From Cryptomeria japonica (lineage: Eukaryota > Streptophyta > Pinopsida > Cupressales > Cupressaceae): a DNA stretch of 64,000 nt. The position numbers were made by a program, and so were the translations under genes. Below are positions 1 through 12,240 of this stretch, one piece after another. Position 1 is the first letter of the stretch. The number at the start of each line of letters is the position of its first letter. The stretch is from contig NC_081412.1 of NCBI RefSeq assembly GCF_030272615.1, positions 41,314,291 to 41,378,290 on the forward strand. Reading direction: 5' to 3'. The notes under the pieces are model-generated. The model made no database searches, was not told the origin of the DNA, and was given only the letters and a program-made list of their open reading frames with translations.

Positions 1-100
1 AATATCTCTCTCTCTCCCCCTCTCCCCTAATCTCTCTCTCTCCCTCTCCCCTTGTCTCTCTCTCTCCCTCTCCCCTAATCTCTCTCTCCCCCTCTCCCCT

Positions 101-181
<81 letters not shown>

Positions 182-246
182 CTACCCCCTCCCCCCTCTC
201 TCCCCTAATCTATCTTTCTCCCCCTCCCTTAATCTCTCTCTCTCTA
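1..246. repeat. CT-rich microsatellite
   Basis: Almost pure CT dinucleotide runs alternate with CCCCT/CCCTCTCCCC blocks. The uninterrupted CT core is at about 112-178. It lies upstream of gene A1 on the sense strand. A2 likewise has CT-rich sense-strand DNA further upstream (33,245-35,960), so the tract may be an old part of that unit. Confidence 0.95.
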
Positions 247-561
247 AAATGTGAGTACTCAAATCGAATATCTGATTTCTGCCACTACCATTAATGTGGC
301 AACAGTAAAAAAAAAAATGGCAACGAGAATTATTGTTGGGACCTCAAATTTATGCATTAAAATTGGATATCCGATTTCTATAAAAAAAAAAAGAGCCTTG
401 TGGGCCATTTTTTGGATTCCAATGGCCCACATTCTTCACATTCTGGTTTTTATCGACAATCATGAGTTTTCAGATAGGTTGAGACAAATTTGTGCCTTTG
501 AGAGATTCTTAAAGTCAAATCTTACATTGTCAATCATTTAGGAGCATCTTTGTGGAGGTAA
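247..561 (+). other. A1 upstream region with inverted repeats
   Basis: No convincing gene. The arms TGTGGGCCATT (399-409) and AATGGCCCACA (421-431) are perfect inverted repeats with an 11-nt loop. A smaller TGCCAC/GTGGCA pair lies near 280-300. A comparable but unrelated-in-sequence inverted repeat lies upstream of A2 at 33,010-33,047. Confidence 0.5.
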
Positions 562-3441
562 ATGGGGAGTAGTAGTCATCAGAAGTCTAAACACAAAAGA
601 AAGCTTTCAAATCACCAAATTGAAGTGTGTAGAGAAAGAGATAGAGAAGGTCATAGGAGGAGAAGACAAGGTATGTTAAATATTCCTAATGTTACTTCAA
701 GTGAAGAGGAAATTGAATTTGAAAAATGTTGAACAAGTTATTGAAAATGAAAATGTAGATTTTGAAAGTGAAAATGTTGAAAGTGATAATGAAAATGCTC
801 AACATGATGTGAGAATGGAAAGTGAAAATTTGGGAGTAGAAAATATGGAAAACTTTGACATTGAAGGTGTAATTTCTCAACCAAGTGAACAATATGTAAC
901 ACCTAATTACTTTAGAAATGAAGACCCTCTCATGGATGAAAGACAAATTCCAAATCCAGGACCTTCAAGAACCCCAAAATGGTTACTTGAAATTGATGAG
1001 AACTTTATTGTGAATCTTGAAGGAAAGAGGTCAACAAGAACCATTCAATTGTGGGCTACACAACTTTTCAACCAAAATTTTAGCAATAAGAAATTGACCG
1101 AGTAATGCCAACTTTTTGTTCAAATGCTAAAGATGATAAAGATGAGACCATTGCTAAACAAATTGAAGATTCGTATGAACAAGAAGATAGAGAGAAATTC
1201 TATTATTGTCAAAAACCCATTTAATTCTCTCAATTCTATTGGAAAAATTACCAAGGAAATAGATAAGAGAGCCACTCGAAGAGTTATTACAACCTCCTTA
1301 GTAAGCCATCAATTGAGGAAGGCTTGTCAAATGAGACAAACTTGTGTTGATTTGAACATAAACCATAAAACTTTGGATAGAGAACTTGCATGAAGACAAA
1401 GAATTGACGATCCACTTCAACATGATACATGGGATTTTGGTGGGAGGCTTCCACGTGTTGATAGAAAGTTGACTGACAATGTGAAGGAGGAAATTCAGCA
1501 ATTTTGGCACTCTAATTCTAGAGTATCACCTAATGTAAAGAATGTTTTGAAATTAAGAATCGACAACCGAGACCACACACCGCATCCCAAAAATTTCTTG
1601 GAATCAAGCCAAACAATGTTGTAGAATTTTTTTTGTGAAGTACATCCAGCTTTGCAAATATCACAAAGGGCCTTTGAATCTTTGAAGCCATTTTATTGTA
1701 TACCTCTTAAGCTTCGTAATACTTGTTGTTGCAAGTACCATGTGGAGTTTTCAATGTACCATGAACTTTTATGCCATATTCGTTCTACAGTGCATACTAA
1801 TGAGATGTTGTAGGAGTTTGGTGCAATGTTATTTCCAATATCATCAAGATACTTGCAAGATCTATTTTTATGCCCTAGAGATGATGGTTGCTATTTCTAT
1901 AGAAATGATAATTTGAATGAGAAGTTTTCATACTGTGGTGGGTTGTCAAAGTTTGTTTCATGTTTTCATGAGGGAAGTGAACACGAGTTTGGAAAGAATT
2001 ATGTTGAGAAAAAAAAAATGAGACAGTGAAATATACTTTGAAGAGTGGAGGTGAAGGTTCTAGATGCAAATTAGTCTCAAGAAAAGTGAGTGTTGCTGAT
2101 TTTATTTCGGATTTTAAGGAAAATATTTTCTACGAGTATGCATGGTACACCCATAGATCTCAGTGGTTGGATCAACAGTTCAAGATGTGTAAGAACTCTT
2201 TCCCGATTGGCACTATTGTATCGGTGGTTGATTTTGCAGAGAAGTATACATTGCAACCACAGAATGAGGTACAGTCTGAGTACTACAATTCAATCTAGAT
2301 TGCTATTTTTGTTCACATTACATATAGACATGCTCCTGATAGTACAAAAGAGGACATGAAGATAATTAGGGAGTATCATTTTTATATGAGTGATGATATA
2401 TCACACTCCTCCGAGTATGTGCAACATTATTTCAACAATTTTTCTGAGTTCTTGCACGAGAAAGATATTGTAATTAATCGACATCTCATATGGTCAGATA
2501 AATATAGGGGTCAATTCAAGAATGCCTGTATGTTTTATTGGTTGAGTAGAATGCATGTAGATAGGCGTATACCTCATATTTGGTGTTTTTTTGAGGTAGG
2601 CATGGGAAGGGGGAGCATGATGGAGCAGGTGCATGTTTAAAGAGAGCTATAGTTAAGGAGCAATTGAGGATTTTAGGTACAAATTTCTCTGATGCATGTT
2701 CTACTCTTGATTAGTGTAGCTCAACATTGTCACATGGAGATACTCTTGATTTAGTAGTGACTAGATTATTTTGGTTGGTTGAGGAGGGCATAGTGGGAGA
2801 TAGATTGGATTGTCAAACAATTAAAGATTTATTCATTTCTCAGCTCAGATGCAAGTACATGGACCATTCGGATAGGAGCATTGGCTTGTTTTTGTTAGAT
2901 TTGTGTTCGGTGTGATTGGGATCAGTGTGAGTCAAGTGAGTGGGTTGATACGTTGGTTCCATAATATCTAACTCCTTTATTTAAAACAATATCCTTGTCA
3001 AATGATGACATGGAAAGTTCACTTGAGTATGACCATCTATCAAATCTTGTACAACCACATGTTTTTGTAATTTTTGCACCTCGAGGGAATGAAGAGAGAT
3101 CAAAATATTGGTTGGCATGATGTGTATAGGTAAAATAAAAGATAACACAACCAGTGACAGATGATCATGAGCTCACATATCCTATAGGTTTAGTTGTTGT
3201 TGTGAGAACTTGGTTGCGAACATACATGATTAGAAAAAATGGCATACCTGCATTTGAAGACTATGAGAGACACAAAACCATTCTCATATATTTATACCTT
3301 ATTATAGCTACAAATGTCAAGTTGTTGAAGCATCAAGAAAAACCAAAGACCAAAGATCCATGGACAATGACTAATATTGATCATGAAGCAATAATGGATA
3401 CTCTTAAGCAAAGAGATGACTCTTCAGGCATACTTGAATAG
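562..3441 (+). pseudogene. A1: decayed transposase-like gene, unclassified
   Basis: An ATG at 562 opens a basic N-terminus, then frames shift. Conserved pieces follow at 689-1105, 1124-1393, about 1394-1620, 1640-2030, 2026-2298, 2356-2640, 2727-2915 and 3154-3441, all plus strand and colinear with A2. Recognisable stretches are a Thr-Cys-Cys-Cys motif near 1723, a Cys-Gly-Gly-Leu stretch near 1937, an Ile-Trp-Ser-Asp segment near 2488 followed by Phe-Tyr-Trp-Leu-Ser-Arg-Met-His, and a His-Gly-Lys-Gly-type glycine motif near 2600 broken by a frameshift. The Asp segment followed by this glycine motif is reminiscent of uncharacterised DDE-like plant transposon proteins (recall, not tested). At least eight stops or shifts make it non-functional. 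A2 has an intron near its 3' end; A1 has none there. Confidence 0.6.
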
Positions 3442-3957
3442 TAGGTCTTTAATGGTGTCTTATTTTTTTTTATCATGCATTTCATTTCAAACAATGATCA
3501 TAAAACCTTAAAATGTTCAAATTTATTTTGTGTATATTAAGGATGTGTTCAAAATGTAGGTCTATTGATGAATGTTTTTTTTTGCAACATGGTTTTTGCA
3601 TGCACATAGCGGGTAGACTCGATATAATTCAAAGGGAAGTATTTTGCAACATGGCTTATTATCATGCATTTGATGAGCATTACAATTTTTTATAACAAAC
3701 AACACTATTTGATAATTTTTGATGATATAATTATCGCAAAACCTTTATGCTCATGCAGGTCTTTTTGATGATATACGACACTATCGCATTATGATTTTTG
3801 TGTCAACATAGTGGTTTCACTTGATATAATTCGAAGAGACGTATTTTTATGGTATATAATCCCACTTTTTCATTTATTATCATGCATTTCAGTTGAAGTG
3901 ATTATCATAAAGCCTTTATGTTCATGCATGCATTTTATGTGTAGACTAACAATTATT
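3442..3957. other. A1 downstream spacer with diverged direct repeats
   Basis: No gene seen. Loosely repeated phrases recur (TCATGCATTT near 3473, 3662 and 3880; tATAATTC-AA-G near 3622 and 3818), suggesting two or three decayed copies of an approximately 200-bp unit. The copia element inserts at its right end. Confidence 0.5.
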
Positions 3958-5034
3958 TGTTAGGACCCAAAGGCAACTGAGAAGGGGGGGGGTGCTAAAT
4001 CAGTTGTCAAATAATTTCAACCCAAATATAAATTAATCAAACTTGATACTTAATACCAGTAAACTAAACTTAATGTCGATGGACAGAATAGCAGTTAATA
4101 TTAATACTGGTGAAAATCAATGAATAAAACAGAAAGAGTAACAACATCCACAATACATAACACAGAGATTTGTACGTGGAAACCCTGTAAAGGGAAAAAC
4201 CATGGTGGGAAACCTTACCCACAATCAGATGATACTACTACAGATAGTATGTGTATACAAATGGGGTCTGCACATGTAGAAAGGCCAACCACTTAGAGCT
4301 CACTGCTCAATCACAAAATAGGAGTCACACTGATTACAATTGGATGGTTAAATCCAATAATAATGTACTGCTCAAAGTAGCATCTCCAATGCTAGATTTA
4401 GTACCAGTTAAGCTATGATAATCACCTTCAAACCTTCCTTGAACCTTTTCTATGGTCTGCTCATATGATCTTCAATATTCGCACATACTATATTACAATA
4501 CCATAACCTTTCTTAAAATATTCTACTATTTCTCCATCTCACAAATGAGATCTTACATATATACCAAAATCTAGGACCAAATGTGTAGGTCGGCTTACCA
4601 AGAATATTACAATTAAACCAATTACAAATAAGTCAAGATGCAATGCATCATGTTGGCTCAATACATTTACAACAATATCCAATTAATTAAATCATCTCCA
4701 TAACGTGTCGTGCTGATCTGGAATAGATAATGCATGTCGGTCCATAACCTAGACCAATTTACCAGTAACAACAAATATGTCAACCGGATTAGACCAAAAC
4801 CAAGTGTCCAAACCATGTCTTCGACATAACCAAGTGATATCCAGATGATAACAAGTCATCCTTAGTGCCACTGAACAATATAACCTGTCGGTGAATGATA
4901 TACTGATGACTGTGCATAAGTCACTGAACTTGCCAGTGAACATAATGTGTCGGTTCATCATAACCAAAGATCTCCAGAAGGATAAGTGTTGACATCAATG
5001 AAAAAACTAATGCAACACATCCATAATACCAACA
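3958..5034 (-). repeat. copia 3' LTR (minus-strand sense)
   Basis: About 1077 bp, closely similar to 10,102-11,186 across its whole length. In minus sense it starts TGTTGGTATTATGG and ends CCTAACA. The mismatches and small indels between the LTRs indicate an insertion that is not recent. Confidence 0.92.
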
Positions 5035-5048
5035 ATCTCCCCCTTTGG
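5035..5048 (-). other. Polypurine tract of the copia element
   Basis: Minus-strand CCAAAGGGGGAGAT lies immediately before the 3' LTR start TGTTGG. The same tract adjoins the LTR of the 16-23 kb element, and a near-identical one adjoins the LTR at 63.75 kb. Confidence 0.85.
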
Positions 5049-5289
5049 CATTGATGGCAACACAAGATGGAAAAACATCTAAGTGCCAAAATAGAATGCC
5101 AAAAACCAGAAACCAACAATCTCCAGAAATCAAAATAAATGTAGAGAGTATATATCTCTCCCCCAATGAATAATCTCTCTCCATAGGATAATGTTTTTCC
5201 ATAGATATCTCTCCCCCTTTGACATCAAATGCCAAAGCAATACAAATAATAGAACATACAACCAACTCATAGAAACTATGAGACATGGA
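5049..5289 (-). other. Noncoding segment between two retroelement signals
   Basis: Lies between the copia 3' PPT and the embedded PBS. It contains repeated CTCTCCCCC/CTCCCCCTTTGACATC phrases typical of the 3' noncoding part of these elements. No gene is seen. Confidence 0.5.
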
Positions 5290-5813
5290 CCAACTCTGAT
5301 ACCATGTGAGATTTTGCCAAGATCTAGAGGCAATGGAAAGCACAAATAAGAGAGAACAAAATATTGATAGGAATAAACTGTATTCTATCAAGACAAAATA
5401 TTGATCAACTAGATCATCAATCGATACATACAATGAATATGAGCTTGCTTATATAGGCAAGGCTATATGGATATGTGAGCACACAAACATGACATGTGGC
5501 TCAATAAGAAACAAGGGTAGGTAGGAAATAGGTGTGGGTAGGTATGAGAAACAATATAATATTCTGCATGAGGTGGATCACCCACTAAATGTGGAGTGTA
5601 ACAACAAGATCACACCATAAAAAGTGGAAATTCTCCTACACACACTATCCCAATGTGGCACAAACACCCAAGTGTCTCATACCCAAACTAATATGAAATG
5701 CATTTCCTAAGTAAACTTAAGTAAGGTGTAATAATATCCAAGACGAATAATTATTTACACCAATAGAAACCAATTACAATAACCAATTGTTATAACCAAC
5801 TACTCCCCCTTAG
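5290..5813 (-). mobile_element. Embedded PPT-LTR-PBS cassette of a second copia family
   Basis: In minus sense a purine tract TAAGGGGGAGTAGT (5799-5812) is followed by a 494-bp LTR-like block (5305-5798). It starts TGGTTATAAC, has a TATATAAG box near 5440-5455, and ends CTCACA. It is directly followed by a textbook initiator-Met PBS, TGGTATCAGAGTTGG (5290-5304). The flanking 5-mers do not match, so it is not a simple solo-LTR insertion. It looks like the LTR/LTR junction of a tandem or recombinant element inside the outer copia LTRs. Confidence 0.65.
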
Positions 5814-5890
5814 AAGTAGCTCTCCTCCATTAAATCCGGAAAAAAGGTTTCTCTATTAATTATGTCAATTTGATGTCAATCATCAACTGT

Positions 5891-6553
5891 CTAAGTCTCT
5901 ACCGGTGAGGGTATTACCCCAAGCTGCTCTCTGAGATATTCAAAAGTTTCCTTAGACAAAGGCTTAGTAAAGATATTTGCAATCTTCTCTTTAATATTCA
6001 CATAAACCAATCTCACTTCTTTTGCTTCAACATTCTCTTTCAAGAAATTATATTTGATAGAAACATGTTTAGTCTTAGAGTGAAATACCAGATTCTTTGA
6101 TATATCAATTGTTGTTGAATTATCACAATAAATGATTATCGGTTCTTTGCATTTTACCTTTGTGTCCTTCAACATTTTTTTAATCCATAATACTTGAGTA
6201 CAATTAGTTGCTACTGCAACATATTTTGATTCTGTTGTTGATAATGATGTACAACTATGTTTCTTGCTCAACCATGAAATCAATCTGCTACCAAGAAAGA
6301 ATGCCTCGCCGATGGTGCTCTTTCTGTCATCTACATCTCCTGCCCAATTTGCATCGGTGTATGCACATAAATCAAAATTTTCATCTTTAGGATACCATAA
6401 ACCAAGATTTGTTGTGCCTTGTAGATACCGAAAAATCCTTTTCAGTGTTGATTCTTGATTTTCTCTAGGATTACTCTGAAATCTTGAAACATTACATACT
6501 GCATTCATTATGTTAGGTCTTGTTTGTGTCAAATACAATAAACCTTCAATCAT
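5891..6553 (-). pseudogene. copia RNase H domain
   Basis: The frame contains the copia RNase H signature: Tyr-Thr-Asp-Ala-Asn-Trp-Ala-Gly-Asp, a Thr-Glu-Ser-Lys-Tyr segment where Thr-Glu-Ala-Glu-Tyr is usual, and Tyr-Cys-Asp-Asn, ending in the usual Ile-Phe-Thr-Lys-Pro-Leu tail. It would degrade the RNA strand of the cDNA hybrid. A stop and frame break separate it from the RT frame upstream. It is the last domain of pol, as expected. Confidence 0.9.
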
Positions 6554-6583
6554 AGATTTGTATCTTGTCGGATTAACATGAGC

Positions 6584-7228
6584 TTAATCATCCTTCAATG
6601 TCAATTTATCAGTTGTAGTCACAAGAGTACTTATCGGTTTGGAATTTTCCATACCAAATTTCTTCAATAGTTCCCTCAAGTACTTTGTTTGACATGTGAA
6701 TATACCTTTATCAGTCTTTGAAATCTGCAATCCTAAAAAGAATTTTATCTCCCCAATCGTAGACATTTCAAATTCTTCTTGCATCTTATTAGCAAAGTCT
6801 TTACATAATCCATCTTCTCCTCCAAAAAAGATATCATCAACAAAAACTTCAATAACTAAGATGTCATCATTATTCACTTTGAAATATAAGTTGTTGTCAG
6901 CATTACCTTTAGTGTAACCAAGCTTCAAAAGATATTTGTCTAATCTAGCATACCAAGCTCTAGGAGCTTGCTTCAATCCATACAAAGCTTTCCTTAATCT
7001 GCAAACCATATCTTTATCATTTGCCAATGAAAATCCATCAGGCTATTCAATGTAAACTTCCTCTTCAAGATCACCATTCAGGAATGCACATTTTACATCC
7101 ATTTGATATACTTTATAGTTCTTGTGAGCTACAAATGCAAGAAATAATCTGACTGCCTCAATTCTAGCTACCGGTGCAAAGGTTTCATTGTAATCAATTC
7201 CTTGTTTCTGTGAATATCCTTTACACAC
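6584..7228 (-). pseudogene. copia reverse transcriptase (RVT_2)
   Basis: Two adjacent frames (7043-7228 and 6584-7027) make up the RT. The first has Glu-Thr-Phe-Ala-Pro-Val-Ala-Arg and [11 protein letters not shown]. The second has Leu-Lys-Gln-Ala-Pro-Arg-Ala-Trp-Tyr and the catalytic Phe-Val-Asp-Asp-Ile box. A TAG separates them. The upstream linker (7229-7511) is still recognisable but broken. The two catalytic aspartates of the box persist, but the polyprotein is interrupted. Confidence 0.9.
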
Positions 7229-7511
7229 TAATCTTGCTTTGTTTTTTATTACCTTACTATCTTCATTAAGTTTATTTTTGAATACCCATTTAGTTCCAAT
7301 TACATTTTTGTCTTTAGGTCAGGGAACCAATGTCCATATATTGTTCTTTTCAATTTGTTCTGATTCATCTTCCATAGCTTTAATCCAATGTTTATCTTCG
7401 CATGCCTCAATAATAGATGCTGGTTCAATTCAAGAAATTAAACATACCTCTTCATTTGCCAGTCTCCCTCTTGTCATAACACCTTGATACTTATTCCCAA
7501 TTATCTGACTT

Positions 7512-9746
7512 TCAGAGTGATTTAGTGTTACATACTTGGGTTTGTTCAGTCATTGTGGAATTATCTGATGATGTCAGTGTGACTAGATCCACATTTTGTA
7601 CCAGTGCACTTTGTATAGGTTCATTTATGATCATCTCAATTGCTGGTTCAAAATTCATAGATCTTGAATTTCCTCTAAATTGTTCATCTATCTTCACATT
7701 ATCACTCTCAATGATTTTCTGCAATCTTTTATTAAAACATCTACATGCCTTGCTCATAGATGAATAAACAAAAAATATTCCTTCATCACTTCTAGGATCA
7801 AATTTATCAATATACTCATCTCTCCTAATGTAACATTTACTTCCAAATATTCTGAAATATTTAAGAGTAGGAGTATTACCAAACCATAGTTCATAAGGGG
7901 TCTTACCGGTTTCACCTTTGATGTGAACTCTGTTAAAAGTGTAAACTATTGTATTCACTGCTTCTTTCCATTACACATGAGGTAGATTTTCTTCTAATAT
8001 CATGCTTCTAGCTGCATCCAGAATAGTTTTGTTCTTCCTTTCCACAACTCCATTTTGTTGAGGTGTTTGGGGTGCTGATAGTTGTCTTCTAATTCCATTC
8101 ACTTCATAGAATGTATTAAACTCCTTAGATGTAAATTCTCCTCCTTGATCTGATCTTAAACATTTGATTTTCTTGCTGGTTTCTTTCTCTGCCATTTCCT
8201 TGAATAGTTTTAATTTCCCAAAAGCTTTTGATTTCTCCCTGAGAAAAGTAACCCAACACATTCTAGAATAATCATCAATGATTAGCATAAAGTATCTATC
8301 TCCCTGTAGACTTCTTGTTCTTGCTGGAAAACACAAGTTAGTATGAATTAAATCAAGAACATTATTAGATTTCTCAGAACTACTCTTGAAAGTTGTTCTA
8401 ACTTGTTTTCCCATTTGACATTCCTTACATACCGGATTATGAGGTTTTACAATCTTAGGTAAATCCCTTACTGCCTTAGATGAACTGATCTTTATAATGC
8501 AATCAAAATTCACATGACAAAGTCTTTCATGCCATAACCAAATTTCATCAATATGTGCAATCAAGCATGTCTTTTCATTGTTATTCAAATGAAAGATATT
8601 ATGTCTAGTCTGATTACCAATTGTAATCTCCAATCTAGTTCTATTCATGATTTTACATTTACCATTCTTGAACTGTAACTGAAATCCCTTTTCAACTAAT
8701 TGACCAGCACTCAACAGATTATTCTTCAAACCTTCAACATAATAAACATTGTCAGTATTGTGCTTACCATCAAAAGATATAGTGCCTTTTCCTTTGATCA
8801 AACAAGCTTTATCATCCCCAAATATTACTAGACCTCCATTGTATTCCTGAAAAGATAAGAATTTACTTTTATCACCACTCATATGATGTGAACATACATA
8901 ATATATAGCCCATTCATCCTTTTCTTCAATTTTAGCTATCAGGGCCTGCTCTACCGATGGAACAATTGGTGTTGGTTGATCTTCTTTTATTGCAACAAAA
9001 GCCCATCCATTGTCTGTCGGTTCTTCATCAGAATCATCAGTAACTCCTTCACCAACACAGTAACATGATTTGTCTCTATTCTTCTTAAATCTGTATCTAT
9101 GATATTTAGGGTTAGGTTTATATGTCCTTTTAGCTTCTTCTCTCAATCTTGCATGTCTATCAGGACATCTAGATGCCATATGACCAACTTTATTGCAGTT
9201 AAAAAATTTAAATGGTGCTTTAACTTCATACTTACTTCCAATAGGACCTTTAGGCATTTTCCTTGCAAATAGTGCTTCAAGTTCTTCCAATTCTTCATTT
9301 TCCTTTCTAATATCTTCAAGTTCTCTTGCATAAAGTGCTTTCCAATTAGATTTGTCAAATGATGATGATGATATTGAAGATGATGATGCTTTGAAGGCTA
9401 AATCTATTTTAATTGTAGCAACAGGACCAAATTCCTCAAGCTCAAATGTTGAAAGTTTTCCAACCAAGGTATCTCTAGTTACTGATGTATTAGGCATTGT
9501 TCTCAACTCATTAATAGCAGTTACTTTCATTTTGTATGCTGGTGGAAATTCCCTTAAAACTTTAGAATCAATTTCATCTTCAATCAAGGATCCTCCACAA
9601 CATTGTATTCCCAAAACAATTTCATTAACCCTTTCCATAAAAGCAAAAATTCTTTCATCTTCTTCCATTTTCAGATTTTCATACCTGACCTGGAAGCATC
9701 TGGAAGCATTCCAGTTTTGCAATTTTGATAGTGGTATCTCCATCAT
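7512..9746 (-). pseudogene. copia gag C-terminus, protease and integrase
   Basis: The 591-residue frame at 7971-9746 shows a gag (UBN2-like) region at residues 28-90, a zinc knuckle at 181-194, protease near 279-350, an integrase HHCC region at 406-443 (His406, His411, Cys440, Cys443) and an integrase core at 466-591. The frame at 7512-7958 continues the integrase C-terminus. Key losses are visible. Phe181 replaces the first knuckle cysteine. Tyr-Tyr-Val (282-284) replaces the protease Asp-Ser-Gly. Asn470 replaces the first integrase aspartate. Asp533 and Glu569 keep the D-x35-E spacing. All point mutations are in the order expected for a copia polyprotein. Confidence 0.9.
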
Positions 9747-9861
9747 TCAATGTCTCCAATTTATCCCAAATAGCTTTAGCAGTAGATCGGTCTGATAATC
9801 CCATGACTTGCCGATCTGACAAGGTGCTCAAGAGTGCTTCTCTTGCTTTGCAATAATTCTC

Positions 9862-10044
9862 TTAATCCCTACCCAATGTTGGTGGATTAGGTTGATTCGG
9901 TGTACGACCAACATAGCCATTCTGTGTAACATCCCATATGTCTCTTCCAATGCAATTCAGATGTATCTCCATTCTAATCTTCCATATACCATAGTTAGTT
10001 CCATCAAGTTTCAGACTGTCCTTCCTGAAAAAGTTTGTTGCCAT
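9862..10044 (-). pseudogene. copia gag N-terminus
   Basis: A 60-residue frame starts Met-Ala-Thr just inside the PBS and carries the gag-typical Leu-Asp-Gly-Thr-Asn-Tyr-Gly-Ile-Trp-Lys motif. The stop at 9862 and further breaks to 9747 separate it from the rest of gag. It is probably the original initiator region of the element. Confidence 0.8.
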
Positions 10045-10083
10045 AGAATCTCCTCAAGTTGTTAGACTTCTACAAAAAGTTGA

Positions 10084-10099
10084 CTTGGCTTTGATACCA
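10084..10099 (-). other. Primer binding site (initiator Met tRNA)
   Basis: Minus-strand TGGTATCAAAGCCAAG lies two bases inside the 5' LTR end. It matches the usual plant copia PBS complementary to the 3' end of initiator-Met tRNA with one substitution in the core. Confidence 0.88.
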
Positions 10100-10101
10100 A
10101 T

Positions 10102-11186
10102 TGTTAGGACCCGAAGGCAACTGAGAGGTTGGGGGGCGGGGGGGTGAATCAGTTGTCAAATAATTTCAACCCAAATATAACTTGATACTTAATACAAGTA
10201 AGCTAAACTTAATGTCGATTGATAGATTAGCAATTAATATTAGTACCGATGAAACTCAATGCATAAAAAAGAAAGAGAAACAACATCCACAATACATAAC
10301 AAAGAGATTTATATGTGGAAACCCTATAAGGGGAAAAACCACGGTGGAAAACCTTACCCACAATCAGATGATACTACTGCAGATAGTATGTGTATACAAA
10401 TGGGGTCTGCACATGTAGAAAGGCCGACTGCCTAGAGCTCACTGCTCAATCACAAAATAGGAGTCACACTGACTACAATTGGATGGTTAAATCCAATGAT
10501 AATGTACTACTCAAAGTAGCATCTCCAATGCTAGATTTAGTACCGGTTAAGCTCTGATAATCACCTTCAAACCTTCCTTGAACCTTTTCTATGGTCTACT
10601 CATATGATCTTCAATATTCACACATACCATGTTACAATACCATAACCTTTCTTACAATATTCTACTATTTCTCCATCTCACAAATTAGATCTTACATATA
10701 TACCAAAATCTAGGACCAAATGTGTAGGTCGGCTTACCAAGAATATTACAATTAAACCAATTACAAATAAGTCAAGATGTGATGCATCATGTTGGCTCAA
10801 TACATTTACAACAATATCCAATTAATTAAATCATCTCCATAACGTGTCGTGCTGATCTGGAATAGATAATGCATGTCAGTCCATAACCTAGACCAACTTA
10901 CCGGTAACAACAAATATGTCAACCCGATTAGACCAATAACCAAAATACCAAAACAAGTGTCCAAACCATGTCTTCGACATAACCAAGTGATCTTCGGATG
11001 ATAACAAGTCATCCTTAGTGCCGGTGAACAATATAACCTGTCGGTGAATGATATACTAGTGACTGTGCATAAGTCACTAAACTTGTCGGTGAATGTAATG
11101 TGTCGGTTCATCATAACCAAAGATCTCCAGAAGGATAAGTGTTGACATAATGACAAAACTAATGCAACACATCCATAATACCAACA
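10102..11186 (-). repeat. copia 5' LTR (minus-strand sense)
   Basis: A 1085-bp partner of 3958-5034 with TG...CA ends. It contains the same internal phrases, including a conserved block around 10,310-10,400. It should carry the element's promoter, but I could not assign a TATA box with certainty. Confidence 0.92.
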
Positions 11187-11678
11187 TTCTTAAAAATACA
11201 GGTTCATGCTAGATCATTTGCCATTGACTAGTTTACTCTTGGTGATGGTACATATTCCTTGAGGTTATCAATATTTAGCTACTTTTTAAGTTTTATTTTC
11301 AAGAATTGCAAAAATTTATAGCCAAACACAACACTGTATGTTCTATGTGCATTAATGAGATTAAATTTTGTGTGTAAACACTAAGTCCCTCACTTCGTCA
11401 ATGTGATTAAATTTTGTAAACTTTCACACACTATCAAGTGAATGTATTGCCATTCAGAAATGACAATATCTACCATCATCTTCAACCATACAAAGAATGC
11501 AGTGAGAAGGGCTTTAATCAGCATGTGTCTTTCTTCAAAGTTATGCTTGTATACTTTGCAGAGAAACTGGTAAGTTTCGCAATTATATAATCTTGTACGT
11601 CTTAAAAATGTCTCAAATGATCTATTTATAATTTCACAAAATAATTTGTATTATGTGTTATAATTTGTAAGAATTACT
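11187..11678. other. Spacer between copia element and degenerate 359-bp repeat
   Basis: AT-rich DNA with no supported gene. It continues the sequence interrupted by the copia insertion at 3957. Confidence 0.4.
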
Positions 11679-12240
11679 AACTAGACATGTCAAAACCAAT
11701 GGTTCATGATCACAATGAGAAAAATGAGAAATTGGCCACGCGACAACATTTGATTGAGTGAGAGTGATGATTTTTTTACCAACTGAAAAAATTATGCCCT
11801 AATCAAACGGTAGGGAATCTTGAAAAAATGAGATAGGCTTTTGTAGGAACCCCTATCGTGGCCCCATATGTTCAAATGGATCATTCATAGGTGCCACGGA
11901 TTCTGAGTTAGGGCCCGCCAAAGTTTGACAATTTTTAGCACCTAGGGCACTAAGGGACAATGTCGGTAGGGTATGACCCCGAGCATTCAACCGAGTGGAG
12001 GGGGGGGAATAGGAGCATGCATAGGGTAAGAGTTCCTAACTAGACATGTTGGAACTGACGGTTTGTGATCACGATAAGAAAAATGAGAAATTGGCCACGC
12101 GACAACATTTGATTGAATGATACTGACGATTTTTTCGCCAACTGAAAAAATGCTACCCTAATAAAATCATAGGGAATCCTGAAAAATTGAGATGAATCAT
12201 TTCGACACATGAATCCCCCATTGACAAATTTTTATAACTT
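11679..12240 (+). repeat. Degenerate 359-bp tandem repeat, about 1.6 copies
   Basis: AACTAGACATGT recurs at 11,679 and 12,038, exactly 359 bp apart. The block including CAAAGTTTGACAATTTTT, a GCACTAAGGGA phrase and a GGTAGGGTATGACCC phrase aligns by eye in the same orientation with monomers of the large array at 15,737-25,620. It is a diverged branch of the same satellite family. Confidence 0.75.

Larger units (their letters stand above)
3958..11186 (-). mobile_element. Ty1/copia LTR retrotransposon, decayed, minus strand
   Basis: A 7.2-kb element with two LTRs beginning TGTTGG and ending TAACA (minus-strand sense). A tRNA-iMet primer binding site follows the 5' LTR (10,084-10,099). Gag-protease-integrase-RT-RNase H is in copia order, and a polypurine tract abuts the 3' LTR. 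Flanking 5-mers are TTATT (3953-3957) and TTCTT (11,187-11,191), a target-site duplication with one mismatch. Several stops and mutated catalytic residues show it is dead. An extra PPT-LTR-PBS cassette sits between the RNase H frame and the 3' PPT. Confidence 0.93.

Noticed and set aside
4749-5433. Minus-strand frames across the LTR and embedded cassette
   Set aside because: They cross LTR, PPT and PBS boundaries and have no protein similarity that I recognise.
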